Assembly: GCA_023313575.1 (NCBI GenBank)
Contig: JAJTTP010000003.1
Location: 3,100,001 to 3,164,000, forward strand
Source: Eutypella sp. D-1
Taxonomy: Eukaryota > Ascomycota > Sordariomycetes > Xylariales > Diatrypaceae
Direction: 5' to 3'
DNA: 64,000 nucleotides
The notes beneath the pieces were generated by a model, which saw nothing but the letters and a program-made list of their open reading frames with translations, did not search any database and was not told the DNA's origin. The number at the start of each line of letters is the position of its first letter. The first letter of the stretch is position 1. A program made the position numbers and the translations under genes. This document shows positions 61,966 through 64,000 of the stretch, piece by piece.

Positions 61966-62827
61966 AGGGGGCCCACACAGCGACCCGGCAACCTTCGCTT
62001 TAACCCCGACGCCCTCCGCGATCCTGGGCCCCTTCTACCGCGCAAACGCGCCGATCCTCCCGCTAGGCGCGAGTATCCTGCGGGCGCCGACGCGGGAGAA
62101 CCTCAACGTCGACCTCGACTCGAACCAATCAGAGGCGGATTACAGGGAGGCGGCGGCGCACGAGGCTAGCACGCGGGACCTGGCGCGGGTGCGCGGGCGC
62201 GTCCTGTCGGCGCGCACGGGGCGCGCGGTCCCGGGCGGCGCGACCGTCGAGGTCTGGCAGTCGGCGCCGGGGGGTCTGTACGAGCAGCAGGACCCGCTGC
62301 AAGCGGACATGAATCTGCGGGGCCGGTTCGTCGTGCCTCCCGCGTCCCTATCCCTCCCTGCGTCCAACACGGCAGGAGCAAAAGTAAAAGCAGAAGGAGA
62401 AGGACGAGGCGAGGGAGAAGCAGATCCAAGAGCAGGCTCGTACGGCCTCGTATGTCTGCGCCCGACACCGTACCCGGTCCCCGACGACGGGCCCGCGGGC
62501 CGGCTCCTGGCGCTGCTGGATCGGCAGCCGCGGAGGCCGGGACACCTGCACTTCGTGGTGCGCGCCCCGGGCTACGCGACCCTCACTACCCAGGTCTTCG
62601 ACCGCGCCGACCCCCTCGTCGCTGACGACTCCGTCTTCGCTGTCAAGCGCGCTCTATGTGTTGCTTTTGAGCCTTTTGAAGGGGAGGGGGGTGGGGATGG
62701 GGATGGCGTGGGGAGTAAGAATGGGGAGGGTAGGGATGGGATTGACTGGGAGGGCGAGCGCCGTAGGGCTCGTCTGCCTTTGCCTAAGTGGACCCTTGAC
62801 TTCGACTTCTCGCTGGCCGAGCTATAG
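61194..62827 (+). CDS. Intradiol ring-cleavage dioxygenase with polyQ insert (456 aa, two exons)
   Basis: A non-haem Fe(III) enzyme that opens catechol- or hydroxyquinol-type rings between the two hydroxyls, feeding the beta-ketoadipate route. Exons are 61194-61556 and 61820-62827; the 263-nt intron has a GTACGT donor and TAG acceptor, and the joined frame is exactly 457 codons. Residues ~70-155 form the N-terminal dimerisation domain (VRHLHDFAREVGLTVEEW, ISEAGRMSDAKRNETGLLCDVLGLESLVDEIT). Twelve Gln then separate it from the catalytic domain, which starts at the ILGPFYR motif. Fe ligands by family alignment are Tyr275 (GGLYEQQD), Tyr339 (TPYPVPDDGP), His363 and His365 (RPGHLHF); all are present. 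A charged Lys/Glu/Gly insertion (about 310-326) widens the usual spacing between the two Tyr ligands. The first ~65 residues are disordered. Substrate (catechol versus hydroxyquinol) is undecided. Confidence 0.92.
61925..61960 (+). repeat. CAA/CAG repeat encoding twelve glutamines
   Basis: Three CAA followed by nine CAG codons lie inside the dioxygenase, between helical linker and catalytic domain. The CAG part is uninterrupted and so likely to vary in length between strains. Confidence 0.95.
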
Positions 62828-64000
62828 ACGAGGGCTCAAAACCAAGACGGACAAGGCACGGCATTGCATTATGCCGTTACAGGCTTGGGTGAAGAAGGTG
62901 GTGCTGCTGTTGTTTAATTATGGGTGGATTATCGGGTAGACTGATTTGTCAAGTAGGAAGTAGTCGTGCCTCATGGTGCAAAAGAAAGGGGGAGAGGGAG
63001 GGGGGGCGGTGGATGACAGAGAAAGAAAGCCCGAGCTAGTATTCCTGAACAAACATTAGATGAGTCTCGTTCCGGAGCCGAGAATCTGCGCCGCGAGTCC
63101 TGATATGTGACTACTAAAGCGTATATATATACTACATGTGCGACACCGTAAGTCGACGCGGCGGCCCAGACTCCTCGTCCTGCCCCTCAGCCCGCCACCG
63201 GGCCATTTATAAGAGAAATCCAGAGCATGAGCGTTGGTGCATATATGTGTGTACAACAAAAAAAAAGTTATATTGGTTCTGTAGATAGACGACAGACAGT
63301 ATCGTACAACATATATGGGTATATTGAGAAGAAACAGGAATGATATTGGTACATGCTGCGTGCTCCGTATCCCATACCACGGCAGGTTTTGCTGAAACAT
63401 AGGCGAGCAGAGCAAGAACCCCCTCCTTCCGTTTTCCTCCCATGCCTTTTCGTTCCCTTTTGTAAAGTGGCAGTGGCAGAGAAGGCGGCTGCAGTGTGGT
63501 TTGGTGCGGTGCGGTGTAGTGTTGCGTTGATATTTGCCCTTTCACCTCGGACACGATACACATACCAGCCGCTCGCTTTCCTCCCTCCCCTCGGGCTGGC
63601 CTTAGGCAGGCAGGCAGGCGAGGCGAAGAGGAGCGTGCGTTCATATATGGATGCGCATCTATCTACCCACTTAGACCCGCACGACCATTCCACCTGGTTT
63701 ATATCCACCCGCCAAAAAAATCTCGACCTATGACAAGGCGACAAAAAAGGACGCGCGCACTGCATCGCATCGCATCGCACCGCACATATATATGCACGTC
63801 ATATAATGGCGCGCGCAAGCGCGAGCGATGTAACGAGGGGCGTAAGCTTAGCTGAATGGCTGGTTCCAGGCGGGTTGAAGTTGAATTTTTCTTCGATTCG
63901 GCTAAGTGTTTTGGCGCCTTCCCCATCATCCAATCCAGAAGACAGACAGTATATCAAAAAAAAAAGGGGGGGAGATAAAACCCGGCCTGACTCCCCCTGC
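62828..64000. other. Downstream noncoding sequence to the window edge
   Basis: Dioxygenase 3' UTR, then no supported gene. Purine-rich (62980-63015) and A-run (63248-63256) tracts, a GCATC/GCATCGC repeat (63760-63780) and TATATA segments are present. The overlapping minus-strand ORFs here are compositional and encode nothing recognisable. Confidence 0.6.

Overview
The window comes from a filamentous ascomycete, most likely a Sordariomycete. The genes have short GT-AG introns of about 55-100 nt, with near-canonical CTAAC/CTAAT branch sites. Coding exons are GC-rich at third positions. The proteins are typical fungal ones: Cdc48, F1Fo ATP synthase delta, Sar1, an Hmt1-like ABC half-transporter, an OPT peptide transporter, a TGL-type patatin lipase and an intradiol ring-cleavage dioxygenase. 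I cannot name the genus from sequence alone.

Layout. 1-750: the 3' end of a CDC48 gene (+). 2920-3560: a small two-exon gene of unknown function (-). 3561-23060: about 19.5 kb with no convincing gene, holding microsatellites, G/C homopolymers, CCTAGG-type palindromes and one promoter-like palindrome+TATA unit at 17349-17387. 23061-26129: an Hmt1/ABCB6-like vacuolar ABC transporter (+). 26130-30499: noncoding. 30500-32974: a large zinc-binding-motif protein (-) whose frame is broken by one in-frame TAG. 33472-34451: ATP synthase delta (-), five exons including a 30-nt microexon. 34452-44668: about 10 kb of sparse sequence with at most a possible gene relic. 44669-47017: an acidic, disordered DUF2457-like protein (+). 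49441-52083: OPT transporter (+). 52899-53893: SAR1 (+), six exons. 56061-58565: patatin-like triacylglycerol lipase (+) with an intron that is in frame and easily missed. 61194-62827: intradiol dioxygenase with a polyglutamine insert (+). 62828-64000: noncoding.

The genes do not form a biosynthetic cluster. They are a housekeeping/transport mix: protein quality control, COPII budding, mitochondrial ATP synthesis, lipid-droplet lipolysis, metal or peptide transport and aromatic ring cleavage, separated by unusually long intergenic spacers.

The most interesting observation is the single TAG at 32777-32779 (minus strand), which interrupts an otherwise continuous, coding-looking 824-codon frame. 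The TAG lies in the loop of a predicted 10-bp RNA stem. This is the arrangement expected of a stop codon corrected by the sexual-stage A-to-I mRNA editing known from Sordariomycetes. Recent pseudogenisation is the main alternative.
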